DNA of 64,000 bases from Halothece sp. PCC 7418. GTDB lineage: Bacteria > Cyanobacteriota > Cyanobacteriia > Cyanobacteriales > Rubidibacteraceae. The DNA lies in contig NC_019779.1 in the NCBI RefSeq assembly GCF_000317635.1, positions 3,286,001 to 3,350,000 of the forward strand, given 5' to 3'. The notes beneath the pieces were generated by a model, which ran no database searches, was not told the origin of the DNA, and saw only the letters and a program-made list of their open reading frames with translations. Positions within the stretch are counted from its first letter, which is position 1; the number at the start of each line of letters is the position of its first letter. Positions 9,022 through 16,778 of this stretch are shown here, in pieces. The translations under genes were made by a program, and so were the position numbers.

Positions 9022-9114
9022 TTACTGTAATTTCTCAATTTTACGGGCTTCAGTGCTGTATTCTGTCAGTTCGTTTTCTGCTGTCCAGATCAATTTTTCC
9101 GCTTTTTGATTCAT
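9022..9114 (-). CDS. Possible 30-residue ORF between IS end and DUF362 gene
   Basis: Reads MNQKAEKLIWTAENE and ends in a Lys/Glu-rich stretch. It has no clear Shine-Dalgarno and no recognised family. It may be the start of a gene cut by the element or a chance frame. Confidence 0.2.
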   Translation of the reverse strand: MNQKAEKLIWTAENELTEYSTEARKIEKLQ

Positions 9115-9170
9115 CTTGTTATGAGTTAGAAAATAATTCCTATTATCCCATTTGACTCTGTGGTTAATTT

Positions 9171-10229
9171 TTAAATCATCAATGATCGAATCTGATCCGC
9201 CAAGTTTTCACTTGCGGTATCACCCGTGATCAGTTCAATTTGTTCGGAGTGAGTTGCGCCTAATCCTAGTTCTGTTGCTCTTTGAATTTGTTCTAACTTC
9301 CAGATTGACCCTTCAGAGACTTGTTGAGTTGTCCCAAAAGACCGTAAGAGGGCTAATCCGACCACATCTACAGCAACGCGATCGCGCCCCGCAATCATCA
9401 CATTTGCAGCCACTTTTTGACCATTGGCGGGTCCCCCATTGACAAAGGCTTCCACGCCATCCATCAGCACCAGGTCGGGTTGATAAGCTGCGTTAACTTC
9501 CGCAATCATTTTGCGCTGGTGGGGAGAGGAATGTAAGTCTCCCATATAGTTAAAATTGTCCCCTGGCACATATTTTGCCACCATCCCAATGCTGTTTTTC
9601 AGGGAGAGGGTAAAGTGTCCGCCGAAGCGATGGGTTTTCAGACAGCAGGTATTGATGACAGCATCTGCATCTAAAATGGGACGCGCGATCGCGAAACCTT
9701 GTTTCCAATGGGTCCCTTCTTTGTCAAAATATTGCCATTGTTCGGCAGGCATTTCATCAAAAACAATCGTTTCTAGCCCCCGTTTTTCCGCGAGTTCAAA
9801 CACACCTTTTCGTTGCATGGCTTCCCGAGTTGTTGCCATTCCTGAGCGATCCCCGATTGTAATCTGTCCCGCTTGTGTCTTTTCAATTTCGGTAGTCAGA
9901 CTATCGAGTAAATCTGTATCAGTGGCTGCAGGTGCAGGATCGCCTGTGTTGTAGTTGGGTTTGATAAATACGGTTTTATCGGTAAAGCCTTCGGGTTGTA
10001 ATAAGTCGAGGAGTTTGGGGACTGCAGAAGCGCGATCGTCTGTTTTGAGGATCGCGACGCGAGAAACCTGATCAGAAGGTGGATTCCCTTTGAGCTTCAT
10101 TGTAGAAGAAGCAGAGGTTTGGGAGTTGCCAGATTGAGCCAAGCTACAAGCAGAGGGGAAAACAGCAGCCCCTGTTGCTAACCCTAATAAACGTAAGATT
10201 TGACGGCGTTTGTAGTTGAAATAGGACAT
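9171..10229 (-). CDS. DUF362-domain protein with Tat-like/lipoprotein signal
   Basis: 352 residues. The N-terminus has a twin-arginine-like segment (YKRRQILRLLGLATG) followed by a possible lipobox ending PSAC, so it is probably exported or membrane-attached. The mature part matches DUF362 as I know it: IKPNYNTGDPAP, INTCCLKTH, SLKNSIGMVAKYV and VNGGPANG. The biochemical role of DUF362 is not settled; some members are linked to FeS proteins, but I see no ferredoxin motif here. It lies 5 bp downstream of the RND pump gene on the same strand and may be its operon partner. Confidence 0.82.
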   Translation of the reverse strand: MSYFNYKRRQILRLLGLATGAAVFPSACSLAQSGNSQTSASSTMKLKGNPPSDQVSRVAILKTDDRASAVPKLLDLLQPEGFTDKTVFIKPNYNTGDPAPAATDTDLLDSLTTEIEKTQAGQITIGDRSGMATTREAMQRKGVFELAEKRGLETIVFDEMPAEQWQYFDKEGTHWKQGFAIARPILDADAVINTCCLKTHRFGGHFTLSLKNSIGMVAKYVPGDNFNYMGDLHSSPHQRKMIAEVNAAYQPDLVLMDGVEAFVNGGPANGQKVAANVMIAGRDRVAVDVVGLALLRSFGTTQQVSEGSIWKLEQIQRATELGLGATHSEQIELITGDTASENLADQIRSLMI

Positions 10230-10234
10230 GGTTA

Positions 10235-13200
10235 CTATTTTTGCGTTTCAGGATAGGGAGATTCTTCTTGAAAAACTGCCTCTAATTGATTTGGATCGCT
10301 GGGTGGGGATTCAGAATTGAATAGATCGTGCAGTAGGGTATAAAAGCAGGGAATAATAAATAGCGTGAGAAAGGTTGCTAGAGATAACCCTGAAAAGACA
10401 ACGACCCCCAACGGTTGTAAAAACTCTGACCCTTGTCCTAAGCCTAACGCAAGGGGAAACATTCCTAAGACGGTGGTAATGGTGGTCATTAAAATCGGGC
10501 GTAAGCGTTGCGGGGCTGCTTGTAAAATTGCTTGGCGACGACTGACGTTTTGTTGGGTGTAAATTTGATTGGCAAATTCCACCATTACGATCGCGTTGTT
10601 AACAACAATCCCCACCAGTAAAACCGCACCGACTAAAACGGTTGCACCGACAGGGGTATCCGTAAGATAAAGTCCGAAAATGCCACCCGCCAACGCGAGG
10701 GGAACCGTTAACATAATCACAAGCGGATCAATCAGGGAGTTATACTGCACTGCCATCACCACAAAGACCATAAATGCAGCGAGTCCGCCGAGGAGTTTCA
10801 AAGCGTTCTGTAATTCGGTATTATTGGCTTCGGCTGAACTGGGAGCAATGGTAACACCTTCCGGGAGTTCCAGTTGTTGAAAAATAGATTTAGTTTGCGC
10901 GATCGCGCGATCGAGAGTCGCTCCTTCCACTAAATCGCCTTCGAGAATATAAACTTGGCTTTGATTCAACCGTTGAATCTCAGCAGGGGCAATCCCAGGC
11001 TGAATATCAGCAATATCTTTGAGTTTTAAGGATTGATTCTCGCCCACCAAGAGAGGAACGTCTTCCAAGTCAGAAATGGTGGTTAAGGTTGACTGCGGGA
11101 ACTGCACCCGAATATCTACCAAACGATCGCCGCGTTGTAAGCGCGTGGGAACCGCCCCATTAACAGCCGTTTGGATTGCTTCTCCGATTTCAGTCACCGT
11201 TAAACCAAACTCTTCGGCACGTTGCCAATCCGGTCGAATCTGGACTTCGGGCTGTGGCGGTTCGGGATCAGGGCGAAAACTTGCCGAGGGAACATTTTCA
11301 TCTAAAGCTGCAAGAACTTGTTCTCCCGCTTGTTGCAGTTGGGCAGTATCATTTCCTTGTAAGATGACATTGACATCCCCGCGCGTCGGTGAATTATTAA
11401 AACTAATCCCGCGAACATCCTGGGGAAAGATGACCACCCGAGTATCCACTAAATTGAGTTGATTCAGTTTTGGTTGAACTCTAGCGATGTAAGATTGGAC
11501 ATTCACCCCTGCTTTGACACTAATGGTGCTCGATCCGCCTAACACATCAGGGGAAGTATTCGTCCCAAATAAGTAGCCTCCTGCGGTGGTAAACGTGCTT
11601 TTGGTTCCCGGTTGGTCTAATAAGGTTTCATCGATTAACCGCATCACTTGTCGGTTTTCCGTTAAACTCGTCCCTGTGGGAAACTGCACATACATTCGCG
11701 CTTGTCCCGTATTAATTTCGGGTAAAATTTCTTGGGAGAGTTGTCCCCCGAACCAGAAACTCCCGCCTCCTAAAATCAGGAATGCACCTGCAATAACCAC
11801 AAGGCGATACCGTAGCACTTGTTTTAAGCCTTGCTGATAGCGACGAGTGGCGGATTGAAACTGGTCATTAAAGCGACGTAAAAACCAGAAATAAGATAAG
11901 CCACTACTACGAGGAATCGCTAACAAACGAGAGGCTAACATCGGCACAACCGTCAGCGCGATTAACATTGAAGACGCAACCGCAAAACTAATTGTCAGAA
12001 TTAATTCACTAAACAACAGCGAGAAAAAGCCCCCAATCAGTAAAAAGGGAACAACGGAGACTAAGTTGGTACTGGTAGCAGCTAGTAAAGCCGATTCAAT
12101 GCTACGACTGCTATTTTCCGCTTGTTCAATAATATAGCGATTACTCGGGCGTTCTTCTGCGACAGGATGACCCGGAGTCATTCCCACCCCTTCCGCGATA
12201 GTTTCTAACATGACGATCGCGTTATCAACAACAATTCCCACGCCTAACGCCAATCCCCCTAAACTGAAGACATTTAAGGAGATATCAAAGCCTCGCATTA
12301 ATAAAATCGCGGTAAAAGTCGCCAACGGAATCCCGACAATAATAATAAAGGTTTGACGCAGTGACCCGAGAAATAATAAGACTGCAACGGCTGCTAACGT
12401 AGCCCCTGTTAACCCCGCAACCGCGACATTTTTAATAGAATTGCGAATAAAAACCGATTCATCTTTCGTTGTTACTAACGTCATCTCATCAGAAATCGTT
12501 CCCACTTCCTGCAGTTGATTGATGCGCTGTTTCACTCGATCCACCACTTCAATCGTGTTCGCTGTGGGCTGTTTTTGCACACTCACTTTCACCGCAGGAT
12601 CGCCATTGAGGGTGACAAAAACCCGTTGTTCGGTTGTCCCATCAATCACCGTCGCAAACTCACTGAGGGGAATCTCTGTATCTCCAACAGCAAAGGATAA
12701 ATTGCGAATCTCCTCCGCATTGTCAAATTTTCCGATCGCGCGGGTTAGGGGTTCGGTATCTTCTCCTGATAAACGCCCTGTGGCGACATCCACATTGCGA
12801 TCGCGCAATTCCTCTAAAACATCCGTAAACCCCAAGCCTAAAGCCTGTAACCGAATCGGATCAATTTCCACGCGCACTTCTTCGGTTACGCCACCGGAAA
12901 CATTCACTGAAGCAGCACCGCGCACCAGACTTAATTCTCGGGCTAATTCTTCATCCGCAAAGACGCGCAAGTCCACATCTCGAAGCGAGTCTGATTGTAA
13001 CCCAAACTCATAAACGGGTAGCTGGGAAGGTTCAAACTTAAAAATGCGGGGATCTTCCACAATATCGGGGAGTCTTCCTTGCACCCGATTAAACGCTGCG
13101 GTGGTTTCATTCAACGCCTGATCTACATCATCTCCCGCTTCAAAGTATAAATCAACCTCCACTTCCCCTTCTTCGGTTTCGGAGTAAATTTGCACCACCC

Positions 13201-13435
13201 CTTCTGTGGCGCGGAGGGCTTCTTCTAGGGGTTTAGCCACTTCTTCCACCGCAACTGTTGGTGAAACGCCAGGGGTTCTGACTTCGAGGCGGATGCGGGG
13301 ATAGGTAATCGATGGCAGTAAATTGACTGGAATTTGCAGGAGAAAAATAGTTCCAATGACTAATACCGCAACAGTAATGGCGAGAGTACCAATATGTCTT
13401 CGGATCGCGATCGCGCTAATACTAAATCCAGTCAT
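10235..13435 (-). CDS. RND-family efflux pump inner-membrane subunit
   Basis: 1066 residues, the normal size for an AcrB/MdtB-like proton-driven exporter. The N-terminal helix (RRHIGTLAITVAVLVIGTIFLL) leads into a periplasmic porter domain. The helix-4 motif GLALGVGIVVDNAIVMLE carries the proton-relay Asp, and a second periplasmic loop and helix bundle follow. The substrate cannot be read from sequence. The matching adaptor gene (15386-16711) lies upstream on the same strand but is separated by about 1.95 kb of toxin-antitoxin genes, an unusual split. The first 99 bp around the start (13351-13449) recur at 14192-14290. Confidence 0.93.
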   Translation of the reverse strand: MTGFSISAIAIRRHIGTLAITVAVLVIGTIFLLQIPVNLLPSITYPRIRLEVRTPGVSPTVAVEEVAKPLEEALRATEGVVQIYSETEEGEVEVDLYFEAGDDVDQALNETTAAFNRVQGRLPDIVEDPRIFKFEPSQLPVYEFGLQSDSLRDVDLRVFADEELARELSLVRGAASVNVSGGVTEEVRVEIDPIRLQALGLGFTDVLEELRDRNVDVATGRLSGEDTEPLTRAIGKFDNAEEIRNLSFAVGDTEIPLSEFATVIDGTTEQRVFVTLNGDPAVKVSVQKQPTANTIEVVDRVKQRINQLQEVGTISDEMTLVTTKDESVFIRNSIKNVAVAGLTGATLAAVAVLLFLGSLRQTFIIIVGIPLATFTAILLMRGFDISLNVFSLGGLALGVGIVVDNAIVMLETIAEGVGMTPGHPVAEERPSNRYIIEQAENSSRSIESALLAATSTNLVSVVPFLLIGGFFSLLFSELILTISFAVASSMLIALTVVPMLASRLLAIPRSSGLSYFWFLRRFNDQFQSATRRYQQGLKQVLRYRLVVIAGAFLILGGGSFWFGGQLSQEILPEINTGQARMYVQFPTGTSLTENRQVMRLIDETLLDQPGTKSTFTTAGGYLFGTNTSPDVLGGSSTISVKAGVNVQSYIARVQPKLNQLNLVDTRVVIFPQDVRGISFNNSPTRGDVNVILQGNDTAQLQQAGEQVLAALDENVPSASFRPDPEPPQPEVQIRPDWQRAEEFGLTVTEIGEAIQTAVNGAVPTRLQRGDRLVDIRVQFPQSTLTTISDLEDVPLLVGENQSLKLKDIADIQPGIAPAEIQRLNQSQVYILEGDLVEGATLDRAIAQTKSIFQQLELPEGVTIAPSSAEANNTELQNALKLLGGLAAFMVFVVMAVQYNSLIDPLVIMLTVPLALAGGIFGLYLTDTPVGATVLVGAVLLVGIVVNNAIVMVEFANQIYTQQNVSRRQAILQAAPQRLRPILMTTITTVLGMFPLALGLGQGSEFLQPLGVVVFSGLSLATFLTLFIIPCFYTLLHDLFNSESPPSDPNQLEAVFQEESPYPETQK

Positions 13436-13449
13436 GAGTTATATTCGTT
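13351..13449. repeat. Repeat copy A: 5' end of the RND gene
   Basis: These 99 bp, spanning the RND start codon and upstream bases, match 14192-14290 at 98 of 99 positions. Identity stops sharply at both sides. This is the parental copy because it is in frame with the full pump gene. Confidence 0.9.
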
Positions 13450-13501
13450 GTTGAAGTTACTATGGTGAAAGTTGAAACCTTTAGGGTCAAAAGAGGTAAA
13501 A

Positions 13502-13717
13502 ATGCAGGAATTTAAACTAACTGGAATGGTCGATGAACAAGGGAATATTAGATTAGATCAACCCTTAAATCATTGTAAACACAAGCGAGTACAAGCCATT
13601 CTCTTAATTTCAGATGATAATTTAGAATCTATGGAGGAAAATGACTGGAAGTATCTTAGTGCAGAGCAATTTTTGCATGGTTATAGTGACGCTGATGCCA
13701 TTTACGATGAGGATTAA
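13502..13717 (+). CDS. Putative antitoxin of a MazF/PemK-type pair
   Basis: A 71-residue acidic protein starting MQEFKLTGMVDEQGNIRLDQPL. ATG 13502 is preceded by AGAGGTAAAA; an earlier in-frame GTG-type start is possible. It is followed 5 bp later by a PemK/MazF-like gene, which is the main evidence for an antitoxin role. The N-terminal 'GMVDEQGNIRLD' pattern recurs in small cyanobacterial antitoxin-like proteins. It sits on the opposite strand to the efflux genes around it. Confidence 0.65.
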   Translation: MQEFKLTGMVDEQGNIRLDQPLNHCKHKRVQAILLISDDNLESMEENDWKYLSAEQFLHGYSDADAIYDED

Positions 13718-13722
13718 ATAGT

Positions 13723-14052
13723 GTGGTCAATGATTTTTACGAATCAGGAGAGGTGGTGCTAATTGCTTTTCCTTTCTCCGCTACAACCACAAGAAAACGA
13801 AGACCTGCTCTGATTCTATTAGACACTGGGGATGAAGATATTATTGTGGCTCGCATAACCAGTCAACCTCAATTGAGTCAATTTGATATTGAGTTAAAGC
13901 AATGGCAAGCATCTGGTTTAAGACTACAATCATGGGTAAGAGTTCATAAACTAGCAACACTCCAAAAAAATCTAGTAGAGCGTCGCTTAGGAAAACTAGC
14001 TTCTACTGATTGGTCGAAAGTTCAAAGAATGCTAAAACAGCTTTGGGAGTGA
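13723..14052 (+). CDS. PemK/MazF-like toxin (endoribonuclease family)
   Basis: 109 residues, with GTG as start (VNDFYESGEVVLIAF). The PemK/MazF fold is suggested by GEVVLIAFPFSATTTRKRRPALIL near the N-terminus and by the later strand SWVRVHKLATLQKNLVERRLGKL. Members cleave mRNA and are neutralised by the cognate antitoxin. It directly follows a small antitoxin-like gene. Family level is fairly clear; activity and target are inferred. Confidence 0.78.
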   Translation: MVNDFYESGEVVLIAFPFSATTTRKRRPALILLDTGDEDIIVARITSQPQLSQFDIELKQWQASGLRLQSWVRVHKLATLQKNLVERRLGKLASTDWSKVQRMLKQLWE

Positions 14053-14075
14053 AAATAGTGAAATGACCAAGACAT

Positions 14076-14290
14076 ATTTAAGTTAGTTTTTGTCTCCCCT
14101 CTCTTTCTCTGTCGTAGTACGAGAAAGCGCACTCAATCGCACGGCTACTGCGTACAATATAGGGCGTTTCCGTATCTAATCCCGAAAGAATTTCCAATGA
14201 CTAATACTGCAACAGTAATGGCGAGAGTACCAATATGTCTTCGGATCGCGATCGCGCTAATACTAAATCCAGTCATGAGTTATATTCGTT
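14076..14290 (-). pseudogene. Duplication scar: adaptor 3' end fused to RND 5' end
   Basis: 14076-14196 matches the 3' end of the adaptor gene (15379-15522) except for five substitutions and one 23-bp internal deletion. It joins at a shared TTCCA to 14192-14290, a 98/99 copy of the RND 5' end. Read on the minus strand, the RND start codon at 14276 opens a 43-codon chimeric frame ending at 14145, which is not a functional pump. The order (adaptor end next to pump start, between toxin genes) is that expected at the junction of a tandem duplication. Confidence 0.9.
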
Positions 14291-14330
14291 ATTAAAAGCG
14301 GAAAGATGATCAAAAAGTTTGGAGAATGCT

Positions 14331-14567
14331 ATGAAGATTATACAAACGACAGGCAAAATAGAAAAAGGAGAATTAAGAGCAATTGTACCAGAGGGTTTAA
14401 GTGATGGAGAAGTTGACATCATTATTGTTACTGAAAATGAATCTGATCAATTAGAAAAAATACGGCAGCTTGCTCAAAAAAAAGGATATGATTCTCGTGA
14501 GAAAATCCTTGATTTAATTCATCAAGTCAAACTAGAAAAATTAGAAGAAAAAGGAAGAACCCAGTGA
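14331..14567 (+). CDS. Putative antitoxin of a PIN-type pair
   Basis: 78 residues, starting MKIIQTTGKIEKGELRAIVPEGLSDGEVDI. ATG 14331 has GGAG eight bases upstream; an in-frame TTG at 14319 is less likely. The C-terminal half is charged and helical. Its stop overlaps the start of a PIN-like toxin gene by four bases, which supports a toxin-antitoxin pair. Confidence 0.6.
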   Translation: MKIIQTTGKIEKGELRAIVPEGLSDGEVDIIIVTENESDQLEKIRQLAQKKGYDSREKILDLIHQVKLEKLEEKGRTQ

Positions 14568-15022
14568 ATTCTGATCTTCAGCGTTTGTGCCTTGATACAA
14601 ATATTTATATCATCGGAACTCAAGAAATTCATTCTCCAGAAGCAAAAATTTTAAGAGCAATTGGTTACTATAATGACACAGCGATTCAAATCGGAGCAGA
14701 AATTGTTTTATCTGATGAAATCATTGATCAAATCAGGCGCGTTGGTAAATATTTGTGGGATAAGGATAAAGCTGGTTTTGTAATTGGCTTGATTTGGTCA
14801 CGGCTTAACATTCATTATGTCAATTATAGTCAGCAATGGAATCAAGAATTAGAAAAGGTTGTGAAAGATGGAGAAATTCCTAATGAAGATATAGAGGTTT
14901 ATTTAACAGCAAAATTAGGAAATTCCGATTGTTTTGTTTCTTCTAATCGAGAACTAATCAAAGCAATTGCAACATTTGAATGTCTAACTCCAAGGGATTT
15001 TATCAATAACTATTTAGAATAG
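14564..15022 (+). CDS. PIN-domain protein, probable toxin
   Basis: 152 residues, GTG start overlapping the antitoxin stop. The PIN-type first acidic motif appears as RLCLDTNIYIIG, with later acidic residues in VLSDEII and the C-terminal SDCFVSSNRELIK, which resembles the final PIN motif 'D-x-F-v-T-x-N'. VapC-type PIN toxins cleave RNA using a cluster of such acids and Mg2+. Base composition is AT-rich compared with the flanking efflux genes, consistent with acquisition. Confidence 0.65.
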   Translation: MNSDLQRLCLDTNIYIIGTQEIHSPEAKILRAIGYYNDTAIQIGAEIVLSDEIIDQIRRVGKYLWDKDKAGFVIGLIWSRLNIHYVNYSQQWNQELEKVVKDGEIPNEDIEVYLTAKLGNSDCFVSSNRELIKAIATFECLTPRDFINNYLE

Positions 15023-15094
15023 AATCGTTAAATTAGATTATAGCAGTTCTCGAATTCATGAGGTAAATTCTAAATTTTTGTTATTTGTTAATCA

Positions 15095-15310
15095 ATGACT
15101 CAAACAACCCAATTCAACCACATTTTAGAAATGATAGACAATCTTTCTTGTGAAGAAAAAGAAGAATTAATCAATATTGTAAAAAATCGCCAAATTGAGG
15201 AAAGGAGAGAAGAAATTGCTAATAATATTACTCAAGCGCATCAAGACTATCAAGAAGGAAATGTTTTCCGAGGCTCAGTTGACCAAATTATTTCAGAATT
15301 GAACGAATGA
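15095..15310 (+). CDS. Orphaned antitoxin-like protein
   Basis: 71 residues, starting MTQTTQFNHILEMIDNLSCEEKEELINIV, a pattern I associate with antitoxins of RelE/YafQ-type pairs in cyanobacteria. Its end overlaps an ATG (15307) that opens a broken toxin-like frame, so the pair was probably once complete. RVFRGSV-like linkers and a charged C-terminus fit toxin binding. Confidence 0.5.
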   Translation: MTQTTQFNHILEMIDNLSCEEKEELINIVKNRQIEERREEIANNITQAHQDYQEGNVFRGSVDQIISELNE

Positions 15311-15384
15311 GAAACCTTGTTATTAGCTCATCCTTTAAGCGAGCGTTTAAAGCTGTTACTAATTACAGGTCAGTTCTAATTTAA
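15307..15384 (+). pseudogene. Truncated RelE/YafQ-like toxin remnant
   Basis: A 25-codon frame starting MRNLVISSSFKRAFKAV overlaps the antitoxin stop as ATGA. The start resembles RelE-superfamily toxins ('sFkrafKk'), but the frame stops after 25 codons, exactly where sequence shared with the adaptor repeat begins (15379). The toxin seems cut off at the duplication or insertion boundary. Confidence 0.5.
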
Positions 15385-15522
15385 GCTAGTTTTTGTCTCC
15401 CCTCTCTTCCTCTGTCGTAGTACGAGAAACCGCACTCAATCGCACGGCTTCCCCAGATTGAAGCGGACGACTACTGCGGACAATATAGGGCGTTTCCGAA
15501 TCTAATCCCGAAAGAATTTCCA
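15379..15522. repeat. Repeat copy B: 3' end of the adaptor gene
   Basis: Parental copy of the adaptor-derived half of the scar at 14076-14196. It includes the intact adaptor stop codon. The 144-bp parent is reduced to 121 bp in the scar by a single 23-bp deletion. Confidence 0.88.
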
Positions 15523-16711
15523 CTTGATTGTTTGCGCGATCGCCGAGTTGAACTGTTTTTGCTTCGACGGTTGGCGGTTCAGTGGTGGGATTTAATATAA
15601 AAATGGTTGCTGTATTATTTTTTTGTTCCGCTTGTAATGCTGTTTCTGGAATCACCACTTGTTCTGTTTCTTCACGAGGAAAAGTGACTCTCGCCAGTAA
15701 ACCACTCCCAATACGCCTTTCTGGATTAGGTAAAGTAATTTCAATGGGAACTTGTCGCGTTTCGGGGTTCGCTGCGGGAGAAATACGACTGACTGTTCCA
15801 GTGTAAGATTCATTGGGAAACGCATCTAAATTAATCGTTACCGATTGTCCTTGACGAATCTCTCCTAATGCTAATTCAGAAACATTCACTCTCACTTTAA
15901 TGGTTTGAAAATCCCCAATTGTTAACACTTCATCTCCCGGTTCGATTAAGTTTCCTGGATCAGTGACTCGCTCTAAAACCACCCCCGTAATTGGCGATTT
16001 TAAGGTACTATAAGATAACCGTTCTTGAGTTTGAGCGATAATCGAACGTTGGACTCGCACTTGTTCTTGGGCTGTCGCCACTGCGTCTTGTTCAATTTGG
16101 ATTTGTTCTCGCGCTGCACGGACTTGTTTTTGGGCGACAATGGCTTCGGTTTCGGCTAACTCTGCTTCCTGCTTTGGAATTGCGCCTTGTTGAGAAAGAT
16201 TTTTCAACCGTCGAGAATCAGCTTGGGCTTGTTCGGCTTCGGCTTGGGCTTGTTCTAGCTGGATTTTGGCGTTTCTGACTTGATTTTGGGCTTGCTTGAC
16301 CTCCGCAAGGCGACTGGCTAGTTCGGCTTCGGCTTCTGCGATGTTGGTTTGGAGAAGATTATCATTGAGTTGCGCTAGAATCTGTCCCTTTTCTACTGGA
16401 TCTCCCACATCAACGGTTAGCGTTTGTAATTGTCCTTCTGCTTGGGAACGTAATGCAACCACTTGCTGGGGGAATGTATCTCCTTTTACGGTTAAGGGAG
16501 AATTGAGAGATTTGACCTGCGCGATCGCGCTTTCGACTTTAGCAAGAGATTCTGCTTCACCCTGATTTTCACTCGGTTGCGCTGTCACCGAAGCGTTAAA
16601 CTGCTTTCCACATCCGATTAAGGTGGGAACGAATAAACTGCTGAGTAATAAAGTAAGGAAAGACCTTTTGCCCTTTTTAGAAATTAGAACCCCAACTTGA
16701 TCTAAAACCAT
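15386..16711 (-). CDS. RND efflux periplasmic adaptor (HlyD/MFP family)
   Basis: 441 residues. The N-terminus has a hydrophobic signal and lipobox-like LIGCGK, so it is likely a lipoprotein. Two lipoyl half-motifs flank a long coiled-coil hairpin rich in Ala, Gln and Glu (about residues 125-215). A beta-barrel domain follows, with SPITGVVLERVTDPGNLIEPGD. It would link the pump at 10235-13435 to an outer-membrane channel. That pump is now 1.95 kb away across toxin genes on the opposite strand, so the two genes may no longer share one message. Confidence 0.9.
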   Translation of the reverse strand: MVLDQVGVLISKKGKRSFLTLLLSSLFVPTLIGCGKQFNASVTAQPSENQGEAESLAKVESAIAQVKSLNSPLTVKGDTFPQQVVALRSQAEGQLQTLTVDVGDPVEKGQILAQLNDNLLQTNIAEAEAELASRLAEVKQAQNQVRNAKIQLEQAQAEAEQAQADSRRLKNLSQQGAIPKQEAELAETEAIVAQKQVRAAREQIQIEQDAVATAQEQVRVQRSIIAQTQERLSYSTLKSPITGVVLERVTDPGNLIEPGDEVLTIGDFQTIKVRVNVSELALGEIRQGQSVTINLDAFPNESYTGTVSRISPAANPETRQVPIEITLPNPERRIGSGLLARVTFPREETEQVVIPETALQAEQKNNTATIFILNPTTEPPTVEAKTVQLGDRANNQVEILSGLDSETPYIVRSSRPLQSGEAVRLSAVSRTTTEEERGDKN

Positions 16712-16778
16712 TTTTAATTAGAAAATTTTATAGGTTGCTCTTTAGTTTAGACGTTAATAATCTTTGTTAACCCTTTCC

